Below, in pieces: positions 53,135-64,000 of a stretch of 64,000 nucleotides of DNA; position 1 is the stretch's first letter; every line of letters begins with the position of its first letter. Below the pieces are notes generated by a model. It saw only the letters and a list, made by a program, of their open reading frames with translations, did no database searches and was not told the DNA's origin. The position numbers and the translations under genes were made by a program. This DNA is from Rhizobium sp. L43. GTDB lineage: Bacteria; Pseudomonadota; Alphaproteobacteria; Rhizobiales; Rhizobiaceae. The DNA is taken from NCBI RefSeq assembly GCF_002531725.1, contig NZ_NWSQ01000020.1, positions 61,930 to 125,929 on the forward strand, written 5' to 3'.

Positions 53135-54409
53135 ATGCACATTGTCGACCGGCGGCTAAATCCGCGCGGTAAAAGTCTGGAAAATCGGCAGCGGTTCCTT
53201 CGACGCATGAAGGGCGCCGTGCAGCAGGCGGTGAAACGCTCTCTGCAAAACCGCAACATCCGCGACGTGCTCGACGGCGGGGAGATCAGCCTGCCGATCG
53301 ATGGAATGGCCGAACCGAATTTGCGACGGGGCGGCGGCGGCATCCGCGATCACATCCTGCCTGGAAACAGGGCCTTCGTCGAAGGCGACATCCTTCCTCG
53401 CCCGCCGGGGAGCCGGGGCGGAAAACCCAAGGATGCGGGCGAGGGCGACGGCGAGGACGGCTTCCGTTTCGTGCTGACGCGCGAAGAATTCCTCGACGTG
53501 TTCCTCGACGATCTGGAACTGCCGGACCTTGCCAAGCGGCGCCTGGCCGAAACCGAGGAGGAAACGCCGTTCCGGGCCGGCTATTCCGTCTCGGGATCGC
53601 CCTCCAACATCGCCGTCGGTCGCACGACGAAGCTCGCGATGATGCGCCGTGTCGCGCTTCACCGGCCGCGCCGCGAAGAGATCGAAGCCCTGCAGCGGCA
53701 GATCGAGGAATGCGAGGACGATGAGAGCCGCCTGCTGCTTGAGGCAAAACTCAAATCCCTGACGGAGAAAAGCCGGCGCATTCCCTATATCGATCCGCTC
53801 GACGTCAGATATCGCCGTTTCGAAAACGAGCCGAAGCCCGTGGCAAAGGCTGTGATGTTCTGCCTGATGGACGTGTCTGGCTCCATGTCGGAACACATGA
53901 AGGACCTGGCGAAGCGTTTCTACCTGCTGCTCTACCTCTTCCTGTCGAAGCGCTACAAGAAAGTGGAGATCGTCTTCATCCGCCATACCGACAGGGCCGA
54001 GGAGGTCGACGAGGAAACCTTCTTTTACGGTCCGGCGACCGGCGGCACGCTGGTATCGAGCGCGCTTGCTGCGATGCGGGCGATTATCGCGGCGCGTTTC
54101 GATCCGGCGGAGTGGAACATTTACGGCGCCCAGGCCTCGGACGGCGACAACGCCCATTCGGACGGAAACCTGACCGGCCATCTGGTGCGCGAGATTTTGC
54201 CGCTGTGCCAGTATTTCGCCTATATCGAGGTTGGGGAAGAAGGCGGCGACTCCTCGGTATCCCGTTCGCCTCTCTGGATGCTCTATGACGGGATCCGGTC
54301 CGAACTGCTGCCGCTCTCGATGCGCAAGGTCTGCCGGCGAAGCGAGATATTTCCGGTTTTCCACGATCTCTTCCAGAAACGTGAAGCGCAGTCGAAGGTA
54401 ACGCCATGA
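53135..54409 (+). CDS. yeaH: DUF444-family protein (YeaH)
   Basis: A 424-residue protein with a C-terminal von Willebrand A-like domain. MIDAS-type motif is in MFCLMDVSGSMSEHMKDLAK, and IYGAQASDGDNAHSDG follows. The N-terminus is basic (LENRQRFLRRMKGAVQQAVK). The protein co-occurs with PrkA and SpoVR in many proteobacteria; its biochemistry is unclear. GGAG precedes the ATG at 53135 by 7 bases. It overlaps spoVR by ATGA (54406-54409). Confidence 0.9.
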   Translation: MHIVDRRLNPRGKSLENRQRFLRRMKGAVQQAVKRSLQNRNIRDVLDGGEISLPIDGMAEPNLRRGGGGIRDHILPGNRAFVEGDILPRPPGSRGGKPKDAGEGDGEDGFRFVLTREEFLDVFLDDLELPDLAKRRLAETEEETPFRAGYSVSGSPSNIAVGRTTKLAMMRRVALHRPRREEIEALQRQIEECEDDESRLLLEAKLKSLTEKSRRIPYIDPLDVRYRRFENEPKPVAKAVMFCLMDVSGSMSEHMKDLAKRFYLLLYLFLSKRYKKVEIVFIRHTDRAEEVDEETFFYGPATGGTLVSSALAAMRAIIAARFDPAEWNIYGAQASDGDNAHSDGNLTGHLVREILPLCQYFAYIEVGEEGGDSSVSRSPLWMLYDGIRSELLPLSMRKVCRRSEIFPVFHDLFQKREAQSKVTP

Positions 54410-55956
54410 CGACGATGCTGAGGTCGAAAGAGCTGCTTCTGTTTGAAGGTGCCGATTGGGATTTTTCAACGCTGCAGCGGATCCACGACGCCTGCGAGGA
54501 GATCGCGCTTAACGAACTCGGCCTCGACGTCTACCCGAACCAGATCGAAGTCATTACCTCGGAGCAGATGCTGGATGCCTATTCCTCCACAGGCATGCCG
54601 CTCTTCTACCGCCATTGGTCCTTCGGCAAGCACTTTGCCCATCACGAAGCCTTCTACCGCCGCGGCATGCGCGACCTTGCCTATGAGATCGTCATCAACA
54701 GCTCTCCGTGCATCTCCTATCTGATGGAGGAGAATACGGCGACGATGCAGACGCTCGTCATCGCGCATGCGGCTTTCGGCCATAACCATTTTTTCAAGAA
54801 CAACTATCTCTTCAAGCTCTGGACCGATGCGGAAGGCATTCTCGACTACCTCGATTTCGCCAAGGGCTATATCTCGCGCTGCGAGGAACGTTATGGAGAG
54901 GTGGCCGTCGAGCGCACGCTCGACGCGGCGCATGCGCTGATGTCGCACGGGGTGCATCGATATGCCGGCAAGAATACGCTCGACCTCCGCCAGGAGGAGA
55001 AGCGGCTGCAGGAGCGGCGCGCCCACGAAGAGCAAATGTTCAACGATCTGTGGCGCACGGTTCCCGTCGGCAAGGCCAAGAAGGCGGGCGACATCGGCCT
55101 CGAAAAGCGCCGCGCCGCCCTCGGCCTTCCACAGGACAACATCCTGTATTTTCTCGAGAAGACGGCGCCGCGGCTGCAGCCATGGCAACGCGAGATCCTT
55201 CGCATCGTCCGGCACGTCGCCCAATATTTCCATCCCCAGCGGCAGACCAAGGTGATGAACGAGGGAACCGCCACTTTCGTCCACTACCAGATCATGAACC
55301 GGCTGCACGAACGCGGGCAGATCAGCGACGGCAACTTCCTCGAATTCCTGAAGTCGCATGCCAATGTCGTGTTCCAGCCGAATTACGACGATCGCCGCTT
55401 CTCGGGCTTCAATCCCTATGCGCTCGGTTTTGCGATGATGCAGGATATCGAGAGGATCGTGACGACACCGACGGAAGAGGATCGCGCGTGGTTCCCCGAT
55501 ATCGCCGGACGCGGCGATGCGATGGGTGTCCTGCGCGACATCTGGGCCAACTACCGGGACGAAAGTTTCATCAGCCAGTTCCTGAGCCCCAACCTGATCC
55601 GGCAGCTGCGGCTGTTCCATCTCTACGACGATCCGGAACAGGCCGAGGGGGTGCTGGTTTCGGCGATTCACAACGAGCGCGGCTATCTCCGCATTCGTCG
55701 CCAGCTCTCCCGCGAATACGATATCGGCTGGACCGATCCGGCAATCGATATCGTCGATGTCGACCTTGCCGGCGACCGGCGTCTGTTGCTGCAGCACATC
55801 GTCGTGAATGGGTGCTATCTCCAGGAAGACGATACGAAACTTGTCCTGCAACATCTCGCCGATCTCTGGGGCTACGACGTCTTGCTTCAGGAAATCGACA
55901 GTTCCAGCACAGTGGCGAGAGAACACACGGCGAGCCCGCGCAAGATCGTTCAGTAA
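54406..55956 (+). CDS. SpoVR-family protein (YcgB)
   Basis: A 516-residue cytoplasmic protein. Typical motifs: YPNQIEVITSEQMLDAYSS, FGKHFAHHEAFYRRGM, ENTATMQTLVIAHAAFGHNH, MNEGTATFVHYQIM and YNDDRRFSG-like NYDDRRFSGFNPYALGF. The family is known from Bacillus sporulation (SpoVR) and E. coli YcgB, where its role is uncertain. Translationally coupled to the DUF444 gene; last member of the stress trio. Confidence 0.92.
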   Translation: MTTMLRSKELLLFEGADWDFSTLQRIHDACEEIALNELGLDVYPNQIEVITSEQMLDAYSSTGMPLFYRHWSFGKHFAHHEAFYRRGMRDLAYEIVINSSPCISYLMEENTATMQTLVIAHAAFGHNHFFKNNYLFKLWTDAEGILDYLDFAKGYISRCEERYGEVAVERTLDAAHALMSHGVHRYAGKNTLDLRQEEKRLQERRAHEEQMFNDLWRTVPVGKAKKAGDIGLEKRRAALGLPQDNILYFLEKTAPRLQPWQREILRIVRHVAQYFHPQRQTKVMNEGTATFVHYQIMNRLHERGQISDGNFLEFLKSHANVVFQPNYDDRRFSGFNPYALGFAMMQDIERIVTTPTEEDRAWFPDIAGRGDAMGVLRDIWANYRDESFISQFLSPNLIRQLRLFHLYDDPEQAEGVLVSAIHNERGYLRIRRQLSREYDIGWTDPAIDIVDVDLAGDRRLLLQHIVVNGCYLQEDDTKLVLQHLADLWGYDVLLQEIDSSSTVAREHTASPRKIVQ

Positions 55957-56047
55957 TCCAGCGTTTTTCTTGAAGTGCCGGATTTGGAAGGCTCGGCAAC
56001 CGATGGTGGGCCGGTAAAGGTCTTGTTTGCTTCCTGCTGGCGGTATA

Positions 56048-56063
56048 TATCATGATAGCTATC
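56048..56063. promoter_or_regulatory. Overlapping palindromes, likely VapB operator
   Basis: TATCATGATA (56048-56057) and GATAGCTATC (56054-56063) are two perfect 10-bp palindromes sharing four bases, 17 bp before vapB. Antitoxins with AbrB-like domains usually bind such inverted repeats to repress their own operon. Confidence 0.55.
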
Positions 56064-56080
56064 GCAATGCGGAGGCTATC

Positions 56081-56344
56081 GTGGCATCGAAAACGGCTAA
56101 GATTTTTACGACCGGCCGCAGCCAGGCGGTGAGGCTCCCTGCGGAGTTCCGCTTCGAGGAGAGCGAGGTGTTCGTTCGTCGTGATCCGAAGACCGGTGAT
56201 GTCATATTATCGCGCAAGCCGGATTCATGGGATGGCCTTTTCGAACTCCATGGCAGAGATCAGATTCCGGACGATTTCATGGGGCCGGCCGACCGCAGCC
56301 AGCCTTCGCAAGATCGTGATCCGTTCGAAGGCTGGAAGGAATGA
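56081..56344 (+). CDS. vapB: VapB-type antitoxin, AbrB/SpoVT fold (GTG start)
   Basis: An 87-residue protein: MASKTAKIFTTGRSQAVRLP forms the swapped-hairpin DNA-binding fold; the Arg/Asp-rich C-terminus (DRDPFEGWKE) is the likely toxin-binding tail. A GTG start at 56081 has GGAGG (56071-56075) before it. Stop overlaps the vapC start (ATGA 56341-56344), the usual arrangement. Probably autorepressed through the palindromes upstream. Confidence 0.87.
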   Translation: MASKTAKIFTTGRSQAVRLPAEFRFEESEVFVRRDPKTGDVILSRKPDSWDGLFELHGRDQIPDDFMGPADRSQPSQDRDPFEGWKE

Positions 56345-56754
56345 CGGCGTGGATGCTCGACACCAATATCGCTAGCCATGTCATCAAGGGCGATCGGCCG
56401 GAGATCCTTAAAAGGCTGGCGGAGCTTCCGATGGATGAGATCGTCATCTCATCGGTCACGGAAGGGGAGTTGCTTTACGGACTTGCCAAGCGAGGCTATC
56501 CGAAGGCGCTATCCGAGCGGGTCAAGCAATTCCTGCTCAGGGTAGATGTTCTCCCCTGGGATCACGACGTCACGCGAGCCTATGGCGACCTGCGCGCTGC
56601 CTGCGAAGCCAAAGGCGTGACTCTGGCGCCCCTCGATATGATGATTGCCGCCCACGCCGTCGCAACTGCCGCAACCCTCGTCACGCGCGACAAGGCTTTT
56701 GCCCGCATTTCGGAGCCTTTGAAGCTCGATGACTGGGCGAATGAAGGAAGTTGA
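56341..56754 (+). CDS. vapC: VapC-type toxin, PIN-domain ribonuclease
   Basis: A 137-residue PIN nuclease. Expected acidic residues: Asp in MLDTNIASHV, Glu in VTEGELLYGLAKR, Asp in LAPLDMMIAAHA and Asp in VTRDKAF. In the family VapC cleaves specific tRNAs or rRNA; the target here is unknown. Coupled to vapB by a 4-bp overlap. Confidence 0.9.
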   Translation: MTAWMLDTNIASHVIKGDRPEILKRLAELPMDEIVISSVTEGELLYGLAKRGYPKALSERVKQFLLRVDVLPWDHDVTRAYGDLRAACEAKGVTLAPLDMMIAAHAVATAATLVTRDKAFARISEPLKLDDWANEGS

Positions 56755-56932
56755 ATCGTCCAAGCCGCCTCGCATACCCGGAAAACGCGGGTCGACGATC
56801 AGCAATTATCGGTGGTAACGAACACAAAGGCTTAGTAACTTACCGCCGCTGCGACCGCCCACGATCTCCTATCGACCAGTTTCAACCTTTGCAGCGATCT
56901 TTCCGGGATGGATAGCGCGGAGACGAGAGACC

Positions 56933-57859
56933 ATGAGTGACACGCGGCGCAAGCTGACGACGATCTTCTGTGCTGACGTGCAGGATTATACCCGGCTGAT
57001 GGGGGCCGACGAGGAGGGGACGCTTGCCGCGCTGAAGCGTTGCCGGGAGGCGATGGGGCGGCTGATCGAAAGCCATGGCGGCCGCGTCATCAATACCTGG
57101 GGCGATGGGCTGATCGCCGATTTCCCGAGCGTGGTCGAAGCGGTGCGCGCGGCTGTCGACACCCAGAACGAACTGGCGGGCTTCAACGCCCGCCGTCCGG
57201 CCGACGGGCGCATGCTTTTCCGTATCGGCATCAATCTCGGCGACGTGATCGTCGAAGGCGACGATATTTATGGCGACGGCGTTAATATTGCGGCGCGGTT
57301 GCAGGCCTCGGCTGCGGCCGGCGGCATCGTCATATCGAGCACCGTCTACGACCAGGTCCGCAATAAGGTGGCCGTTGGTTTCGAGTTTCTCGGGCCGCTG
57401 ACGGTAAAGAACGTCGATGAGGGCGTGCCGAGCTATGCGGTCAAGATCGGCGATGCCAGGGACGAGACGCCGCCTGCCGGACGATCCGGTCCAACGCGAC
57501 CGCAGCCGCAGCCGGCGGCGGTTATGCCCGCTGATATGGCCGAGGCAAGGCCGGCACCGGGCGGACGCAGGCTGTACGGCGTACTCGGCGTCGTCGCCGC
57601 GGTCCTGATCGGCATCAATCTTCTATCGTGGCAGGGCGTTTTCTGGGCGCGTTTTCCGGTGCTTGCGCTCGGCGTCATCGCGGCGCTCGCCTGGAACCGC
57701 GACCAGATCCGGTTCCATCGCAAGATCACCTCGCTGGCGATCCTGGCGCTCGGCCTTGTCGGCATCAACCTCTTGACCTGGACGGGGCAGTTCTGGGCGG
57801 TATGGCCGATCCTCGCAATTACGGCCGTCATGGGCCTGCGATGGTCGATGCGCCGATAG
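56933..57859 (+). CDS. Class III adenylate/guanylate cyclase with duplicated two-TM tail
   Basis: A 308-residue protein. The catalytic domain (about 5-175) contains KLTTIFCADVQDYTRLMG (first metal Asp), NTWGDGLIADFPS (second Asp), and GDGVNIAARLQ (transition-state Asn/Arg). A Pro-rich linker (175-205) leads to a C-terminal membrane part with two similar units, VLIGINLLSWQGVFWARFPV and GLVGINLLTWTGQFWAVWPI, each like the 2TM motif. It would convert ATP (or GTP) to the cyclic nucleotide at the inner membrane. GGAGACGAGAG precedes ATG 56933. Confidence 0.85.
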   Translation: MSDTRRKLTTIFCADVQDYTRLMGADEEGTLAALKRCREAMGRLIESHGGRVINTWGDGLIADFPSVVEAVRAAVDTQNELAGFNARRPADGRMLFRIGINLGDVIVEGDDIYGDGVNIAARLQASAAAGGIVISSTVYDQVRNKVAVGFEFLGPLTVKNVDEGVPSYAVKIGDARDETPPAGRSGPTRPQPQPAAVMPADMAEARPAPGGRRLYGVLGVVAAVLIGINLLSWQGVFWARFPVLALGVIAALAWNRDQIRFHRKITSLAILALGLVGINLLTWTGQFWAVWPILAITAVMGLRWSMRR

Positions 57860-58125
57860 GCACCCAACCCGCATCGTCTGAGATTTGCCACCGCATCTCG
57901 CCCGAAATCGGCGGCGTCAAAGACGTGCGTGAGTGTCCGTTCAAGCAAAAGTGAGCGGCCGGGTTATTTCCATTCTTTGCTGATATTACAAATCGGTAAT
58001 GCCGGCTGCTTATGCTTGCCGGTAAGCTGTAAACGCGCGATATTGTCGCATCTACAGGGATATTGATCCCGCAGCGCCTCTTTCGACCGACCCTGGTCCA
58101 ACCTCGAGTCCCTCTGGAGACGTGC

Positions 58126-59333
58126 ATGGCCTTTTGGAAGCAGTTTATACTTTCGCTCATCGTCATTATTGCCGGCTTTGCCGCGTGGGTTTTTTTTGTG
58201 CCCGGCGCCGGCGATATGATGCGCGATGCAGGTATTCCAGACGGCATCGTTTCCAGAATTGCGCCGAAGGCTGAGGACACGGCGGATGCCGACGCGCCCA
58301 CCCGGGCGCAGGGGCAGCAGCGTGGCGAGGGACAGGGGCAGGGGCAGAATCGCCGCAATGGTGGCGGGCGCAACGGCGCCATTCTCGTCGCGACGCAGGC
58401 CGTCGTCCAGGGCGTCGTCAACGACCGACTGAACGCCATCGGCACCGGTGACGCGATCCGTTCGGTCGCGGTGACGGCGCAGGCATCGGGCACGATCCGC
58501 GAAATCCTCATCAAGTCTGGCGACAAGGTAAAGGCCGGCCAAGTGCTCGCCAAGCTCGACAGCGAGGAGCAGGTGATCGCTCGCGGCCAGGCTGATGTGG
58601 CGGTCAAGGCCGCTGTCGAAAAATCCAACCTCTATCACAACATCAAGTCCAGTGTGTCGCGCATGGACGTGTTCGATTCCGAGATCGCCGAGCAGGGCGC
58701 GCGGCTGCAGCTGCAGGCAGCCGAGCTCAATCTCGCACGACGCAACATTATCGCGCCGATCGACGGTATCGTCGGCATCGTGCCGGTCAACATCGGCGAC
58801 AACGTCACGACGAGCATTCCGATCGTCACGCTCGACGACCGGTCGGAAATCCTGGTCGACTTCTGGGTGCCGGAGCGCTTCTCCAATACGGTGTCGGTCG
58901 GCCAGCCGGTCGAGGCGATGTCGGTGGCAAAGCCCGGACAGGTGTTTTCGGGCATGGTCGAGGCCGTCGACAACCGCATCGACGCGGCAAGCCGCACGCT
59001 TCGCCTGCGCGCCAAGATCGACAACAGTTCGGATGAACTGCGCGCCGGCATGTCCTTCAGCGTCAGCATGAAATTTCCCGGCGATAAATATCCGGCCGTC
59101 GATCCGGTTTCCGTGCAGTGGGATTCTCAAGGCTCTTTCGTCTGGCTGGTCAGCGACGACAAGTCGCGCAAGGTGCGGGTCAGCGTCGTGCAGCGCAACC
59201 CGGATTTCGTGCTCGTCAAAGCCGATCTCAAGGACGGCGACAAGATCGTGACGCAGGGCCTGCAGCGCGTGCGTGAGGGCGGGGCGGTACGGGTGAGCGC
59301 CGATGTTGCCGCGAATGCGGAGGTCGCGACCCA

Positions 59334-59337
<4 letters not shown>
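58126..59337 (+). CDS. RND efflux periplasmic adaptor (membrane fusion protein)
   Basis: A 403-residue HlyD/AcrA-type protein. An N-terminal membrane anchor (FILSLIVIIAGFAAWVFFV) is followed by an unusual Gln/Gly/Arg-rich linker (~60-85, QGQGQNRRNGGG), then lipoyl half-motifs (ASGTIREILIKSGDKVKAGQ, IIAPIDGIVGIVPVN), hairpin and beta-barrel domains. It bridges the inner-membrane pump and an outer-membrane channel not encoded here. ATG 58126 has GGAGA upstream. The pump gene overlaps by ATGA. Confidence 0.9.
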
Positions 59338-62489
<3,152 letters not shown>

Positions 62490-62514
62490 GGCTTTTATCC
62501 GATTTTGCAACGCC

Positions 62515-62539
62515 GCCGGACTTTGTCCGGCCGCGTTTC
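62515..62539 (+). terminator. Hairpin terminator after the RND operon
   Basis: GCCGGAC (62515-62521) pairs with GTCCGGC (62525-62531) around TTT, followed by CGCGTTTCTC. It lies 26 bp past the pump stop; the short T-tract makes it moderate. Confidence 0.6.
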
Positions 62540-62589
62540 TCATGGTGTATGAAACCTTGAAAAATGAGATGAATTACTTCTGAAGTTTA

Positions 62590-62612
62590 GCCGTTTGTTA
62601 AGCATAAACGGC
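62590..62612. promoter_or_regulatory. Inverted repeat upstream of the flagellin gene
   Basis: GCCGTTT (62590-62596) and AAACGGC (62606-62612) surround GTTAAGCAT; a partial CtrA-like TTAG-N7-TTAAG overlaps it. It is ~145 bp before the flagellin start, where a regulator might bind. Function is unproven. Confidence 0.3.
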
Positions 62613-62758
62613 AATGATCGTTCCAGACACCGACTGGTCTTCTTCGTTTCTTGAAGGCCGCAGCGCTGGAGTGCCAGCGACCCCGGACATGAGCGTCCGC
62701 GCGGCACGGTTCATTTTTGTACAGTTTGCGTCTGTTGTGTTTTTGGAGTCTAGTTCCT

Positions 62759-63757
62759 GTGAGTATTTATCAGCGCGTTTCTGTGGACGCGGCGCTTCAT
62801 GTGCTGCGCGATATCAATCGGAACATGACGGTCACGCAAAACCACGTCACGACCGGTATGCGTGTTGCTAAAGCCAGCGACAATGCCGTCTACTGGTCGG
62901 TCGCCACCACGGCGCGAACCGACAACAAGGCGATATCGGCGGTCCAGGATGCGCTCGGCATGGCCGCGGCGACGATGGGAACGGCCTATACCGGCGTTCA
63001 GAACGTCATCGACGTCGTCTCCGAGATCAAGGCCAAGCTGGTTGCCGCGACCGAAGACGGGGTCGACAAGAACAAGATCAACGATGAGATCAGCCAGCTG
63101 CAGGAGCAACTGCGCAGCGTGTCGGAATCGGCGACCTTCAACAGCGACAATTGGGTGATCCTCAATAACGACGCGACGCCGACGCAGCCGCGCCAGATTC
63201 CGGCCTCCTTCATCCGCAATGCCGACGGCACGGTCTCTGTGGGCATGCTGAGCTACCATATCGATACGACACCGGTCGGCGCCACGTCCTCCAAGGACGC
63301 GCGTTACCTTATCGACGATCGCGCGACCGGTACGGGCGAATACGGCGTGCTGACCTCGGACCATTTTGCCACTGAACTCGGCGCCTCGCAAAACTACGTG
63401 CTAATGACGAGCAAGAACGGTACCACCACGGGCCAAGTGGTGATCTCGCTCTCGTCAAGCACGACGGAGGGCCAGGTCAGCGAGATGATCAGCGTCGTCG
63501 ATGCCGCGCTGTCGCAGCTGACGACGGTCGGCTCGGCCTTCGGCGCATTGGAAAAACGCATCAACCTGCAGAACGACTTCGCCACCAAGCTGCACGACAA
63601 CAACACCGCCGGCATCGGCCGGCTCGTCGATGCCGACATGGAGGAGGAGTCCAGCAAGCTCAAAGCGTTGCAGACGCAGCAGCAGCTCGGGCTGCAATCG
63701 CTGAACATCGCCAATGCGACCTACGACACGGTCAGGCAGCTGTTCCAGAATTTCTAA
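62759..63757 (+). CDS. Flagellin (GTG start)
   Basis: A 332-residue flagellin. The conserved N-terminus SIYQRVSVDAALHVLRDINR and the C-terminus (SLNIANATYDTVRQLFQNF) form the D0/D1 helices of the filament; a variable centre (about 120-240) is exposed. It resembles rhizobial flagellins of the FlaA type; the exact gene number cannot be told. The GTG at 62759 lies 10 bases after GGAG. No other flagellar gene is near, so this copy seems separate from the main flagellar cluster. Confidence 0.88.
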   Translation: MSIYQRVSVDAALHVLRDINRNMTVTQNHVTTGMRVAKASDNAVYWSVATTARTDNKAISAVQDALGMAAATMGTAYTGVQNVIDVVSEIKAKLVAATEDGVDKNKINDEISQLQEQLRSVSESATFNSDNWVILNNDATPTQPRQIPASFIRNADGTVSVGMLSYHIDTTPVGATSSKDARYLIDDRATGTGEYGVLTSDHFATELGASQNYVLMTSKNGTTTGQVVISLSSSTTEGQVSEMISVVDAALSQLTTVGSAFGALEKRINLQNDFATKLHDNNTAGIGRLVDADMEEESSKLKALQTQQQLGLQSLNIANATYDTVRQLFQNF

Positions 63758-63776
63758 AAGTTGATCATCCAACTAC

Positions 63777-63870
63777 CCGCCTTCGTGGTTCGAGACGGCC
63801 CCTCGTTCGTCACTGCAATCGATTCACTCGATCGATTGCTCCGCTCCTCACCCTCATCATGAGGGCTAAT
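63777..63870. repeat. Repeat-like block downstream of the flagellin gene
   Basis: It contains CCTTCGTGGTTCGAGACGGC and CTCCTCACCCTCATCATGAG, motifs I recall from rhizobial intergenic repeats, plus a 9-bp perfect hairpin GCAATCGAT/ATCGATTGC (63815-63823, 63831-63839). The last 130 bp of the window hold no gene I can support. Confidence 0.4.
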
Positions 63871-64000
63871 TGTTGTGCCGTGCTGCTGCGTCTTCCGTTG
63901 GCAAGCCGCGACCTGTCTCCGGTCTCATCCTGAGAGCCTGTGAATGTTTGCTGGCGGCGGCGATTGGATTGTGATTCTGTTGGGTCGTTGATTTGCCTGG

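Overview
The window looks like a chromosomal segment of a fast-growing rhizobium, close to Rhizobium leguminosarum or R. etli. The reasons are alphaproteobacterial GC-rich coding, a division and cell-wall (dcw) cluster in rhizobial order, an rnpB with an alphaproteobacterial look, a Rhizobium-type flagellin, and several families of palindromic intergenic repeats typical of rhizobia. No tRNA, CRISPR array, prophage or complete insertion sequence was seen.

Layout. 1-5733: the 5' end of a PPi-dependent phosphofructokinase gene (minus strand, cut by the window edge), a repeat hairpin, a soluble TerB-J-domain protein coupled to an AmpD-like amidase, a small lytic transglycosylase, and two tandem FAD oxidoreductase paralogues. 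5785-6184: RNase P RNA. 6340-28857: the dcw cluster mraZ-rsmH-ftsL-ftsI-murE-murF-mraY-murD-ftsW-murG-murC-murB, then an opposite-strand sugar-nucleotide SDR and an aquaporin gene that split the cluster, then ddl-ftsQ-ftsA-ftsZ and lpxC. Nearly all genes touch or overlap, so they probably form a few long transcripts. Four TGGG boxes at exact 10-bp spacing precede mraZ. CtrA-like half-sites precede both mraZ and ddl.

29097-39306: bamD, recN, ligA, a GNAT acetyltransferase, a DEDDh exonuclease, a CreA-like protein, cheW, a Sco-like copper chaperone and prmA, separated by palindromic repeats. 39333-43713: a RIME-like mosaic repeat with a 190-bp MITE-like insertion flanked by a perfect 10-bp duplication, a very small minus-strand gene with its own terminator, an aminopeptidase P, an azlCD branched-chain amino acid exporter, a DUF2164 gene and a second copy of the first repeat hairpin.

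43774-50781: a GT-C-like membrane protein, nicotinamidase, a two-EF-hand protein, a small membrane protein, UvrD-type helicase and a VOC protein. 51113-55956: the PrkA kinase, DUF444 and SpoVR operon behind a likely general-stress (EcfG/RpoE2) promoter. 56048-63757: a VapBC toxin-antitoxin pair, an adenylate/guanylate cyclase with a duplicated membrane tail, an RND efflux adaptor and pump, and a lone flagellin gene.

The main theme is envelope biogenesis: lipid II synthesis (MurB-G, MraY, Ddl), its polymerisation (FtsW, FtsI), the divisome (FtsL, Q, A, Z), outer-membrane assembly (LpxC, BamD) and peptidoglycan turnover (amidase, transglycosylase). DNA repair (RecN, UvrD, LigA) and stress functions are interspersed. 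I found no wholly new multi-gene system. The most unusual signals are the MITE inside the RIME palindrome, the repeat hairpin with compensatory base changes, the 57-residue gene, and the duplicated two-TM cyclase tail. Functions were assigned from motifs and recall of families; no database search was run.
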